Shown: in pieces, positions 46,859-54,592 of the stretch
How the letters are laid out: each line of letters begins with the position of its first letter
How positions within the stretch are numbered: position 1 is the first letter of the stretch
Assembly: GCA_016841565.1 (NCBI GenBank)
Contig: JAENYX010000014.1
Span: 1 to 62,994, forward strand
Direction of reading: 5' to 3'
Source: Clostridium thermobutyricum
Lineage (GTDB): Bacteria; Bacillota; Clostridia; Ch29
DNA length: 62,994 nt
The notes under the pieces: model-generated
Database searches by the model: none
What the model saw: the letters and a program-made list of their open reading frames with translations, nothing else
Told to the model about the DNA's origin: nothing
Made by a program: the position numbers and the translations under genes

Positions 46859-48007
46859 TTACAAACGCTCCTTGAGTATCTTGTTTATTTTTATTGCTAT
46901 TGATAATTTTTCATAAAAGCTCCCGCCCATCTCTTTCATGTCCAAAATCTCCTTAACCTTGTTCAACCGGTACCTTATGGTGTTCTGGTGCTGGTAGAGG
47001 TGCTGGGCGGTTTTTTTGATATCGCCGTCATTATCCACATATGATATAGCAGTATTTAAAAGGCTTGTACCGTTCTGCCGGTCATAGCTTTCCAGAGGTA
47101 CCACCATTTCATCGTGAAACCTCCTGAGCTCCGGCTCGTCCTTTATCAGCATCAGCAGTCTGTACACCCCAAGATCGTTATAGTAGACCTTATTGTCGCT
47201 CCTTCTGTCGCACACTTCATAAGACATCAATGCCTCCCTTATACATGTATTGAGATTGCCGAGGGACCGATGAAACCTGCTGATACCCATCCTGTAATGT
47301 CTGAAATAGTAATCAATGCCGTCAAGCACCTGATTTAACTGCATATTTATACGCTCCTTGGACTCCTTTCCAAAGCTCATTATTAGCAGAAGGCCTCCGT
47401 CAAACTTTAAAAAAGACCAGTGCTCCTTACCCTTGAAGCTATTCTTTAATACAGCAATATCCGCTTCCTGGTCTGAGCCCGTCTTCAGGTACAGAGCCCC
47501 GACGCTGTCCAGAAATTTATTGTTTATACCCATGGCCATGCTATAAACTTCCTGCTCTGTAACCATAGGCTGTAGAAGACTGCGGATTGTCATCTCGGTA
47601 ATTGTATCTTCCTTGTGCTTTATTATGGCGCCCATTATTTCGGTTATAATGGCAGCATAGGGTACAAAATTGGATATCATCATAACCGGATAGGCCTCTC
47701 TGTCGGCGTATTCCTTTATCCCGGGGCTCAAATCATCCATATAGAGATCTATAAGGCACAATCCGCTTGAGCTGGTATTGGTCAGGATTTTGAAGGTATT
47801 CATCTGGGCTTCCAGATCATCCTTTATTGCAAAAAAGCTTGATATATAAAAATCTCCTCTGCCCATGGCATTGCCGAAATCATCCAGATCCGGGCTTTCT
47901 AAAACGCTTACACGGCTGATAGGCCTGTCGAGGCCCGATTGCCCTGCGATAAGCCTTGCCCCTCTGAAACAATCCAGTTCCAAGGCCTCTTTCACACTAA
48001 TGCCCAT
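46859..48007 (-). CDS. PucR-family transcriptional regulator
   Basis: About 382 residues. The PucR ligand domain spans about 1-120 (VKEALELDCFRGARLIAGQS, SVLESPDLDDF). A middle GGDEF-like/CdaR region follows, then the C-terminal helix-turn-helix (ISYVDNDGDIKKTAQHLYQH, then QNTIRYRLNKV). PucR proteins usually activate purine, allantoin or hydantoin/amino-acid use when substrate is present. It lies upstream of the binding protein and transporter genes on the same strand, 221 bp away, and probably controls them. The ATG at 48007 behind GGAGGGA is preferred to an upstream in-frame start. Confidence 0.9.
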   Translation of the reverse strand: MGISVKEALELDCFRGARLIAGQSGLDRPISRVSVLESPDLDDFGNAMGRGDFYISSFFAIKDDLEAQMNTFKILTNTSSSGLCLIDLYMDDLSPGIKEYADREAYPVMMISNFVPYAAIITEIMGAIIKHKEDTITEMTIRSLLQPMVTEQEVYSMAMGINNKFLDSVGALYLKTGSDQEADIAVLKNSFKGKEHWSFLKFDGGLLLIMSFGKESKERINMQLNQVLDGIDYYFRHYRMGISRFHRSLGNLNTCIREALMSYEVCDRRSDNKVYYNDLGVYRLLMLIKDEPELRRFHDEMVVPLESYDRQNGTSLLNTAISYVDNDGDIKKTAQHLYQHQNTIRYRLNKVKEILDMKEMGGSFYEKLSIAIKINKILKERL

Positions 48008-48105
48008 AGCTATCCCTCCATATAAACTTTTTCCTTCCTTTGGTAAACCTCCGGGTACAGGTATTATTCTGCAGAGTTGCAACCAATCGGCCCGGCTGCT
48101 GATAG

Positions 48106-48381
48106 TTATGTACTAATAATATGGTCTGTTAATGCCTCAAGTACCTGGTCAAGTCCTTCAATAAATTGTTTTTCATGGCCCATACATTTATCTTTTAAAT
48201 TTTCGACCTGTTCATCCAGTTGATAGTAGAACTCATCGGTTTCCTCACGCTTTAACATATGCAGCAGCAGAGAGTATGCTTCCAGCAGTCTTAGCGGGCC
48301 ATATAAAGGCGGCTCCTCGATGCATCCTCTTGCGCTTGTGAGCAAATGAGTAAATATTCTGGCCTGATCATCTCTATTCAC
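48106..48381 (-). CDS. Small helical protein, DUF6092-like
   Basis: 91 residues, all-helical in pattern. The opening LLTSARGCIEEPPLYGPLRL resembles the DUF6092 family. It overlaps the end of the nitroreductase gene by 8 bp, so the two are translationally coupled. Function unknown; the family assignment is by memory of the motif and should be checked by profile search. Confidence 0.65.
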   Translation of the reverse strand: MNRDDQARIFTHLLTSARGCIEEPPLYGPLRLLEAYSLLLHMLKREETDEFYYQLDEQVENLKDKCMGHEKQFIEGLDQVLEALTDHIIST

Positions 48382-48910
48382 TTGCTTTCACCTCACGTTC
48401 CCAGCTTTCATAGCGTATTACTTGCGAAAGACTTCTCCTGGACGGCGGTTTTGGCAAATTATCATAATGCCCAACAGTTATTAGCATAAGTGCCGAGACG
48501 TGAGCGGGCAGTTTTAAAATCCGGCCTACCGATTTTTCGTTGTATGATTTGACAGCACAGGCACCAAGTCCCAGCTCGTGGGCTTTAAGCAGAATGTTCT
48601 GTGCCGCAAATCCAACGTCTGTAGATATAATCTTTTTTGTGAATTCCCCGCCTCTGTCCCCGGCATCCTCAAGGTCAACACAGATTACTATTGCGCAGGG
48701 CGCTGTTTTAGGCATACCCGGTGCGAACAATTTGATCTTTTCCAGAGTTTCCCGGCCCTGTATCACCACAAAATGCCATAACTGAAGATTTCCCGCCGTT
48801 GGAGCCCATATAGCTGCGTTAATCAGCGCCTCTATATCTCCCCTTTCGACCTTTTTTCCATTATATTGTCTTATGCTTCTCCTTGAAGCCACCAATTCAT
48901 CAAAAGTCAT
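48374..48910 (-). CDS. Nitroreductase-family flavoprotein
   Basis: A 178-residue FMN-dependent oxidoreductase of the NfsA/FRP fold. Flavin-binding signatures: SRRSIRQYNGKKV (9-21), WAPTAGNLQLWHFVVI, GFAAQNILLKAHELGLGAC and the late KPPSRRS segment. Such enzymes reduce nitro groups, quinones or flavins with NAD(P)H. It is coupled to the small DUF6092-like gene. Whether the pair belongs with the downstream PucR cluster (98 bp further) is not clear. Confidence 0.9.
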   Translation of the reverse strand: MTFDELVASRRSIRQYNGKKVERGDIEALINAAIWAPTAGNLQLWHFVVIQGRETLEKIKLFAPGMPKTAPCAIVICVDLEDAGDRGGEFTKKIISTDVGFAAQNILLKAHELGLGACAVKSYNEKSVGRILKLPAHVSALMLITVGHYDNLPKPPSRRSLSQVIRYESWEREVKASE

Positions 48911-49031
48911 TTACATGCCTCCTGTTTTTATTAATAATACCACAGCTTTTAGCGTTCTTGTGCAAATAATCCTTGCCTATTACAGTAATGCCGCATAATA
49001 CCGGCAATAGCTTGTCTTTGAGTGTATCATA

Positions 49032-49055
49032 AAACAGGCCGGTATCGGCCTGTTT
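49032..49055 (-). terminator. Hairpin terminator of the cotS-glycosyltransferase operon
   Basis: A perfect 10-bp stem, AAACAGGCCG (49032-49041) with CGGCCTGTTT (49046-49055), loop 4 nt, about 55 bp past the glycosyltransferase stop. The following T tract is short. Confidence 0.6.
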
Positions 49056-49106
49056 CCAGTTTCCAAACCTGCTGCCGGGAAGCATTATGGCGCAGTAGAG
49101 ATAAAA

Positions 49107-50243
49107 CTAAACGCTGTCAAAAAGAGTTAGCAATTCATTGGCTACCCTCTCCCAATTATATTTTTCTTCTGCCAGCTTCCTGGCCGCTTTCCCAATACTC
49201 AGAGCAATATTTTCATTATCCAACAAATACTTAATCCTTTCTGCCAGAGCATCAGGGTCATTGTATTCATTAAGCACCAGGCCGTTAATGCCTGATTGAA
49301 TTATTTCAGCATTACCCCCACGATTGGTGGTTATGATAGGCAGCCCCGCAGCCATTGCTTCATAATGGACTCTTGCCAGCGGTTCTCTCCACTGCGAAAC
49401 GCATACGAAAATATCACCTGCGCTAAAATACTTTGGTATATCGGCGGGAGGCAAGAACCCGGTAAATATTACCGATCCCTTTAACTCCTGGGTCATTGTT
49501 TGCAGATGCTGCGTATAAGTATCGGTGGTATTGGCACCGTACCACTTGCTTCCCACCAGCATTAACGCTGTCTGCGGATAAGAATCCATTATTTGCTTCA
49601 TGGCCTCTATCAGGATATGAGGACCTTTTTTATTGCTCAGCCGTCCGACAAACAAAATTACCTTAGATTTATCAAGACCGTATTTCTTTCGTAACGCTCT
49701 CCTGCCCATGAGGTTTTTTATTGAATGCACCGGCTTATACAGATTTGTATCTACACCCGAGTACACCACGTGCAGCTTTTCCTCAGCCATGGGATATAAA
49801 TCCTTTACTCCATCGGCAATAAACCGGCTTACGGTTGTAATAAAGCTTACCCTGTTAATGCATTTCACTGCCCTGTTAGCATCAATCTTATTGGGCAGGA
49901 ACATTTCATTGTGCAGGCTGAGACTAATGGCGCTGCCGGGTGCTTGCTGACTCAGGGGCAATACCCATAATGGCCTGTTGAATACGTGTATCAACTCATA
50001 TTCATCCCAGGCTTGGGCCTTAAGGTTATTCAGGTACTCACTCCTGGTTCTGCCCGCCAGCCTTTTGTAACGTACATTCCCCGATACTTCCTGGTCGGGA
50101 AGCTTGCTGCTTTGTAAACCGTATACCGTTATTTCATGGTGCTTTGACAGGAATGGAAGTATGCCGTCAATGTATATCTGAATAGCTCCCCCCGAGACCG
50201 GGGGAACGGGAAGCTTCTCGGTACATATCATGGCTATTTTCAT
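49107..50243 (-). CDS. GT4-family glycosyltransferase, CotSA-like
   Basis: A 378-residue GT-B glycosyltransferase. The N-terminal glycine loop is PPVSGGAIQIYI; the C-terminal donor-binding part has ILFVGRLSNKKGPHILIEAM (near 200-219) and the EX7E region EPLARVHYEAMAAGLPII. It overlaps the upstream CotS-family gene by 4 bp. In Bacillus the cotSA-cotS pair encodes coat-associated proteins, so a role in glycosylating spore coat material is likely. The nearby UDP-sugar genes may supply its donor. Confidence 0.87.
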   Translation of the reverse strand: MKIAMICTEKLPVPPVSGGAIQIYIDGILPFLSKHHEITVYGLQSSKLPDQEVSGNVRYKRLAGRTRSEYLNNLKAQAWDEYELIHVFNRPLWVLPLSQQAPGSAISLSLHNEMFLPNKIDANRAVKCINRVSFITTVSRFIADGVKDLYPMAEEKLHVVYSGVDTNLYKPVHSIKNLMGRRALRKKYGLDKSKVILFVGRLSNKKGPHILIEAMKQIMDSYPQTALMLVGSKWYGANTTDTYTQHLQTMTQELKGSVIFTGFLPPADIPKYFSAGDIFVCVSQWREPLARVHYEAMAAGLPIITTNRGGNAEIIQSGINGLVLNEYNDPDALAERIKYLLDNENIALSIGKAARKLAEEKYNWERVANELLTLFDSV

Positions 50244-51265
50244 AGCTTCCTACCCCCGGACAGGCCCTGTAAAACATCAAGCTTTGACTTCTCGAACACT
50301 GCTGCCCTTTCTATTTTGCTTGCTGTTATTGGTTTGTTCTTTTTAAACAAATCCTTGACCTCAGCAAAAAACCAATGGGGGAATAATAGGTCAATCATAA
50401 GAATTTCCTTTTCCTCCATTGACAGTTTGTTTTCCTTTTCATACCATTCAATTATTTGCTTTATCCTGCCCTGTCTCCACCCGCCGCCGTCTTCCATCTG
50501 CTTACCTATAATCTTTCGCAAATCCCTGGCCGGCAAATCGTGGGTGGCGCCATCCAAATCCAGCACGTAAACCTCCTGGCCTGCTAAAAGTGCGTTACCC
50601 TTGCCGTAATCCTGGTGACACAACGGGCATTTATGCTTTTCCATGCAAGTCATAAGCTCATAGGGGGAATTTTGAATAACTTCAATGGCACTGTCTGCTA
50701 TCTCTATTATTCCATCAACATGTTTTAAATAACAATCATATCCCGGCTGCTGTCCCTTGGATAGAGCCAACTCTTTCCATTCGGACAGCTTAGTCCGCAT
50801 GGAGAGGTATTGCCCCGGCCACTTGCCCAGCTTTGATGAGACCCTTGCCCCTTCGGGCGGGTTATACCCAATGGATGCTTTGTGTACTCGGGCTAGCCCT
50901 TCCATTGCCAACCCGAGGTCATGGGAGTTATCAAAATTCAAATCTCTTCCGTCAATCCAGCCGTACAAAACGAATATTTGCCCCTCATGCCTGGTAATTG
51001 CACTGTTGTCGGAGTTGAAAAACACCCTGGGAACATTGCCTCCGTTATTATAAATATGAACCTGACCATATACCGAAAACAGTGCCTTGTCTTCCGAATG
51101 TCTGAGTCTTTTTAGACACATTGTCCCGCCATTATGGGAAAATTTCCACAGCGTCTTAAGGCCCTTGTTCTGAATTATCTGAACCTGTTGAGGGAATATT
51201 TCATAGTTCAGCAGTACAGTTTTGGCCAGCTGGACCAGATCAATGGCATTCTGTTGCTCCATCAT
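50240..51265 (-). CDS. cotS: CotS-family spore coat protein, copy 2
   Basis: About 341 residues of the CotS/YutH group, which has a protein-kinase-like (choline kinase-like) fold. The catalytic-type loop is CHQDYGKGNALL (HxDxxxxN) and the metal site is YVLDLDGATHDLPARDLRKI. The N-terminal nucleotide-binding lobe is short. Such proteins are spore coat components or coat kinases. The ATG at 51265 is spaced correctly behind GGAGG; an ATG 15 bp earlier contains that site. It lies 23 bp after the other CotS gene and is coupled to the glycosyltransferase. Confidence 0.87.
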   Translation of the reverse strand: MMEQQNAIDLVQLAKTVLLNYEIFPQQVQIIQNKGLKTLWKFSHNGGTMCLKRLRHSEDKALFSVYGQVHIYNNGGNVPRVFFNSDNSAITRHEGQIFVLYGWIDGRDLNFDNSHDLGLAMEGLARVHKASIGYNPPEGARVSSKLGKWPGQYLSMRTKLSEWKELALSKGQQPGYDCYLKHVDGIIEIADSAIEVIQNSPYELMTCMEKHKCPLCHQDYGKGNALLAGQEVYVLDLDGATHDLPARDLRKIIGKQMEDGGGWRQGRIKQIIEWYEKENKLSMEEKEILMIDLLFPHWFFAEVKDLFKKNKPITASKIERAAVFEKSKLDVLQGLSGGRKL

Positions 51266-51288
51266 ATGTTTAGCCTCCATTCATATAG

Positions 51289-52320
51289 TTATAGTGGAAT
51301 TAATCCGTCAAAATCTATAATGATAGAATCTATGGTTTTTTCAACTTTAACCATCTCCTGCAGTCGCTTTAGATATTTGGCAAGGGTCCAGGTCTCTTCC
51401 CTCTTCTCGTAATACTTAGTCATAATACCTTCAAACAGATGGGGATATTCAAGCTCCCATTTCAAAACCTGCCACTGCCGGTATTCCAGTGGGTTCTCTT
51501 CTTGATACCATGCCAGCATATCCCTGGTAAGACCCATATCCCAACTGCTCCGTTTCTTGTTCACTTTCAACAACAATTTTCTTATATCCCTGATGGGTAT
51601 ATCAATTGTAATAGAATCAATATCCAGCACGTATATTTCCCCGGCATTTGTCAGAATGAGATTACCGGCGGCAAAATCCTGATGACACAAGCAGCCGGTC
51701 TCCCTGGAATCTTTAACCCACTGCATATAATATGAGCCTTCCAATCCGTTAATGGAATTCTCAACTCTTTGTAAAAAATGAGGGAATTCCTTTATAATGA
51801 TTGCTCCGAAATCATCATGCTTATCCAACGCTTTCTCCAAAGCATAATAGTTTTTTAGTTTATCCATTTTCCTTCGGTAGGTATCAGGCAAACTCCCCAG
51901 ATGTATCCTGGGCTTACAGCCCCTGGGAGGGACAAAGCCTGCTGAAGCCTTGTGGAATCTTGCAAGCTCCCGCACCACCTTCATAAGCTGTTGGCGGTTA
52001 TCATAGCTGGGGTTTTCCCCCGTAATGGCCTGGCTGAGAATATAGCAGCTGTTATCCCCATAAGTATACTTTTCTCCATTAACGGCGGGGATGATTTTGG
52101 GAATGTTTATCCCTTTGCTCTGCAGGTACTCTACCGCGGCAATAATAAAATCCAGTGTTCTGTCGGAATTGGAATGCTTTTTTAAAATTTTGTACCCTTC
52201 GGAAGTCCGTATCCACCATACACCCTTTTTATTCTTATAGGATTCCGTCCTTATATCTATGACATCAATAGTGTAATTTTTTAATATACTCGCCAGGTCC
52301 TCCTGATAAATTTCCGGCAT
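51289..52320 (-). CDS. cotS: CotS-family spore coat protein, copy 1
   Basis: A 343-residue paralogue of the downstream CotS. Kinase-like loop CHQDFAAGNLIL and metal site YVLDIDSITIDIPIRDIRKL are retained, so catalytic activity is possible. VREARLARFHKASAG-type helix (RELARFHKASAGFVPPRG) is shared with its neighbour. It is first gene of the three-gene coat operon, starting with ATG behind GGAGG. Mother-cell expression during sporulation is expected, but no sigma-E or sigma-K promoter was fixed. Confidence 0.87.
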   Translation of the reverse strand: MPEIYQEDLASILKNYTIDVIDIRTESYKNKKGVWWIRTSEGYKILKKHSNSDRTLDFIIAAVEYLQSKGINIPKIIPAVNGEKYTYGDNSCYILSQAITGENPSYDNRQQLMKVVRELARFHKASAGFVPPRGCKPRIHLGSLPDTYRRKMDKLKNYYALEKALDKHDDFGAIIIKEFPHFLQRVENSINGLEGSYYMQWVKDSRETGCLCHQDFAAGNLILTNAGEIYVLDIDSITIDIPIRDIRKLLLKVNKKRSSWDMGLTRDMLAWYQEENPLEYRQWQVLKWELEYPHLFEGIMTKYYEKREETWTLAKYLKRLQEMVKVEKTIDSIIIDFDGLIPL

Positions 52321-52379
52321 ATTTTATCCTCCTCTGAGCATTCAAACTGCTTATTTATTTAGACAAAAGTTTGACCCTG

Positions 52380-52423
52380 GCAGAATAACAGATAGGGGAC
52401 AGCTCCCCTATCTGTTATTCTGC
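52380..52423. repeat. Perfect 44-bp palindrome at the end of the amphi-Trp gene
   Basis: The 20-bp arms 52380-52399 and 52404-52423 are exactly complementary, loop CAGC. The right arm contains the last codons and stop of the amphi-Trp gene. It may work as a bidirectional terminator, though no T tract follows. The inner words match other GGGGAC elements of the window. Confidence 0.8.
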
Positions 52424-52657
52424 TTCTTCTTCCTCTTCTTCCTCTTCTATTTCATTTGCCCATGCAATTTTCAGTGACAACGACCCTTCCATCACATCGT
52501 TATCGTATTTAACTTTGTATTCCATTTCTTTGTCATCCGGTATTTCTACGGTTTCCCCATCCACCACCAGTTTGTTTTTAAGCAGCTTGGTAAAAGCTTC
52601 GCTTAAATAACCAAGGCATTCCTGTTTTGACCCCAGATATTCTTCTTTATGCTTCAT
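52415..52657 (-). CDS. Amphi-Trp domain protein
   Basis: An 80-residue protein. The pattern VVDGETVEIPDDKEMEYKV followed by an amphipathic strand ending LSLKIAW matches the amphi-Trp domain, a small family of unknown function. The C-terminus is a run of glutamates (EEEEEEEEAE) whose codons abut the palindrome. Start ATG behind AAGGGAG. It is a single gene between the coat operon and the epimerase. Confidence 0.8.
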   Translation of the reverse strand: MKHKEEYLGSKQECLGYLSEAFTKLLKNKLVVDGETVEIPDDKEMEYKVKYDNDVMEGSLSLKIAWANEIEEEEEEEEAE

Positions 52658-52733
52658 ACAAAATCTCCCTTCTAACAGTATTTTGGTATTGCCCTTTACA
52701 GTACATATAGTATTCTTGAATAATAGAATGTGC

Positions 52734-53687
52734 TTATTTTCTTACGAAAAATTTCCCCATATGCTCAACCTGTTTACCAAGACCCCTGTCAAGCTCATAT
52801 AATGGTCTAAACCCAAGCTTTTCTGATATTTTTCCGGTATCGGCACAGGTTTGCTTTACGTCTCCCCTTTGGCTGCGTATGAATTCTATCCGGGCCTTTT
52901 CTCCAATAAGCTCCTCCAGTATTTGTATTACTTCCATCAGCACCACAGGCTGTCCGCAGCCTACATTAAACACCTCGCCCACAACCGGTCTTTGAGCTGC
53001 CAGCATGGTGGCCGTAACAACATCATCCACATAGGTAAAATCCCGCTTTTGATTCCCATCCCCATATATGGCTATGGGTCTTCCCTTAAGAATGGCATTT
53101 ACAAAGCTGCTTATTGCCATATCGGGTCGCTGGCGCGGTCCATATACAGTAAAATAGCGCAGCGAGACTGCCGGTACCCCATAATTCTCATAGTACAGGC
53201 CGCATAGATTTTCGGCTGCCAGCTTTGTTACCCCATATGGCGAGAAAGGGCTGGGCAGACTGAGTTCGGTGGCGGGAAAAACACCTATATTGCCATAAAC
53301 CGATGAGGAGGATGCATATACAAACTTTTTAATATCCTTTTCTTTTACAGCTTCCAAAAGCCGCTGGGTGGCAAGTATATTGTTTACAACATAACTGTCA
53401 AACGTCCCGCCCCAGCTGTCCCGCACGCCGGGCTGACCGGCCAGATGAAATACATAATCAACGTTTTTGATAATATTTCCCAGTGGCGCCCTTGTCAAAT
53501 CTCCCTTGATAAACTTGAAATTGTCATGCGGCAGCAGCGGATATATATTTCTTTGCTTAACCCCTTTGGGGTAATTATCCAAGAAGCCATCTATGCCAAT
53601 TACTCTCCATCCTTTGGCAATTAAAGTCTCGCACAGATGGGATCCAATAAACCCGGCACAACCGGTTACCAACGCATTTGCAAACAT
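52734..53687 (-). CDS. NAD-dependent UDP-sugar epimerase/dehydratase
   Basis: A 317-residue extended SDR. The NAD motif is TGCAGFIGSH (8-17), the catalytic pair YGVTK (YxxxK near 149-153) with the serine in YASSSSVYG. The substrate region NVGCGQP and RDFTYVDDVV is typical. Overall it resembles UDP-glucuronate 4-epimerase or UDP-glucose 4-epimerase relatives. With the UDP-glucose dehydrogenase gene nearby, UDP-glucuronate to UDP-galacturonate is a plausible reaction. It is divergent from cotE. Start ATG behind AAGGAGG. Confidence 0.88.
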   Translation of the reverse strand: MFANALVTGCAGFIGSHLCETLIAKGWRVIGIDGFLDNYPKGVKQRNIYPLLPHDNFKFIKGDLTRAPLGNIIKNVDYVFHLAGQPGVRDSWGGTFDSYVVNNILATQRLLEAVKEKDIKKFVYASSSSVYGNIGVFPATELSLPSPFSPYGVTKLAAENLCGLYYENYGVPAVSLRYFTVYGPRQRPDMAISSFVNAILKGRPIAIYGDGNQKRDFTYVDDVVTATMLAAQRPVVGEVFNVGCGQPVVLMEVIQILEELIGEKARIEFIRSQRGDVKQTCADTGKISEKLGFRPLYELDRGLGKQVEHMGKFFVRK

Positions 53688-53851
53688 ATATATTCCTCCT
53701 TTACAGACTGGTGTTTTCCTAAAATATAGTATTTCAACAGTATGTAAATCGTGAATTGCGGAAAATTTACCACCCTTTAATCACATATGTAATACAACCG
53801 AATACTATAGTATAGAAATAGATTTTAATTTTGACAAAAGGGGTGAAAGCA

Positions 53852-54442
53852 ATGGAAGAGGATATCAATCTGCAACCGGATACCGGAAGAGTAAGGACAA
53901 TTATCACCAATGCAGTTTACGGAAGCGCAACGCAAATATGCAACACTACAATATATATAAGCCCTACTGATAGCAAGAAACCCACCGAAGTCTTGGGTTG
54001 TACGGTAAAAGGGGCACAAATAAAGGAATGCAGCTTTGATAAAATTATGGATAAAATGGTTAACGTAAGGGTAAACGGAATTTTCGAAGTACATGTTTGG
54101 TATGAGGCCGGCGGCGATACCTATGTGGCCAAGACCAATGCGAAATTTTCAGAAGTTGTGCCGGTTGAATGCCTTGGCGGAGAAAGTTATCGGAACAAAA
54201 AAATATTGGCATGGATCTCCCAAAAACCCGCATCCCTTGGGGCTGCAGTGGTCAATAAATCCGGTTCCCCTTCAGTATCCGTACAGGTTGAATTCGGTCT
54301 GGGGGTAGAAGTCATAGGCGAAGCCATGCTGAATATTTTATCGCTCAGACAGGATACCGGCGGGAAAAATCATGATGAAGAAATTATAATGAATACATTA
54401 GAGGTCTTCAACGTAGATGCCGATATTGAGGATGATGACTAA
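53852..54442 (+). CDS. cotE: CotE-like outer spore coat morphogenetic protein
   Basis: About 196 residues. It follows the CotE pattern along its length: RTIITNAVYG near the start, a CNTTIYISP segment, VLGCTVKG, FEVHVWYEAGGDTYVAKTNA, and an acidic C-terminus (NVDADIEDDD). In Bacillus CotE builds the outer coat and binds many coat proteins through its tail. The ATG at 53852 behind AGGGGTG is preferred to a TTG at 53831. It is divergent from the UDP-sugar epimerase, close to the CotS operon, and followed by its own terminator. Confidence 0.85.
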   Translation: MEEDINLQPDTGRVRTIITNAVYGSATQICNTTIYISPTDSKKPTEVLGCTVKGAQIKECSFDKIMDKMVNVRVNGIFEVHVWYEAGGDTYVAKTNAKFSEVVPVECLGGESYRNKKILAWISQKPASLGAAVVNKSGSPSVSVQVEFGLGVEVIGEAMLNILSLRQDTGGKNHDEEIIMNTLEVFNVDADIEDDD

Positions 54443-54465
54443 GGACATAGAATATGGATTGATGG

Positions 54466-54496
54466 GAGTATGGGCTTTTGCATGCTCTCATTTTTT
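54466..54496 (+). terminator. Intrinsic terminator of cotE
   Basis: GAGTATG (54466-54472) pairs with CATGCTC (54481-54487), one G-U, loop 8 nt, followed by TCA and six T. It begins 24 bp after the cotE stop. Confidence 0.7.
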
Positions 54497-54592
54497 GTGG
54501 CTGCCCGGTCTAATCTCCGGGAAGCGGGGCGGGCTGCAAGACAGGATTTTAGCAAACCGCTCCCGGAAATTCCCGGATTGGACCATATACCT

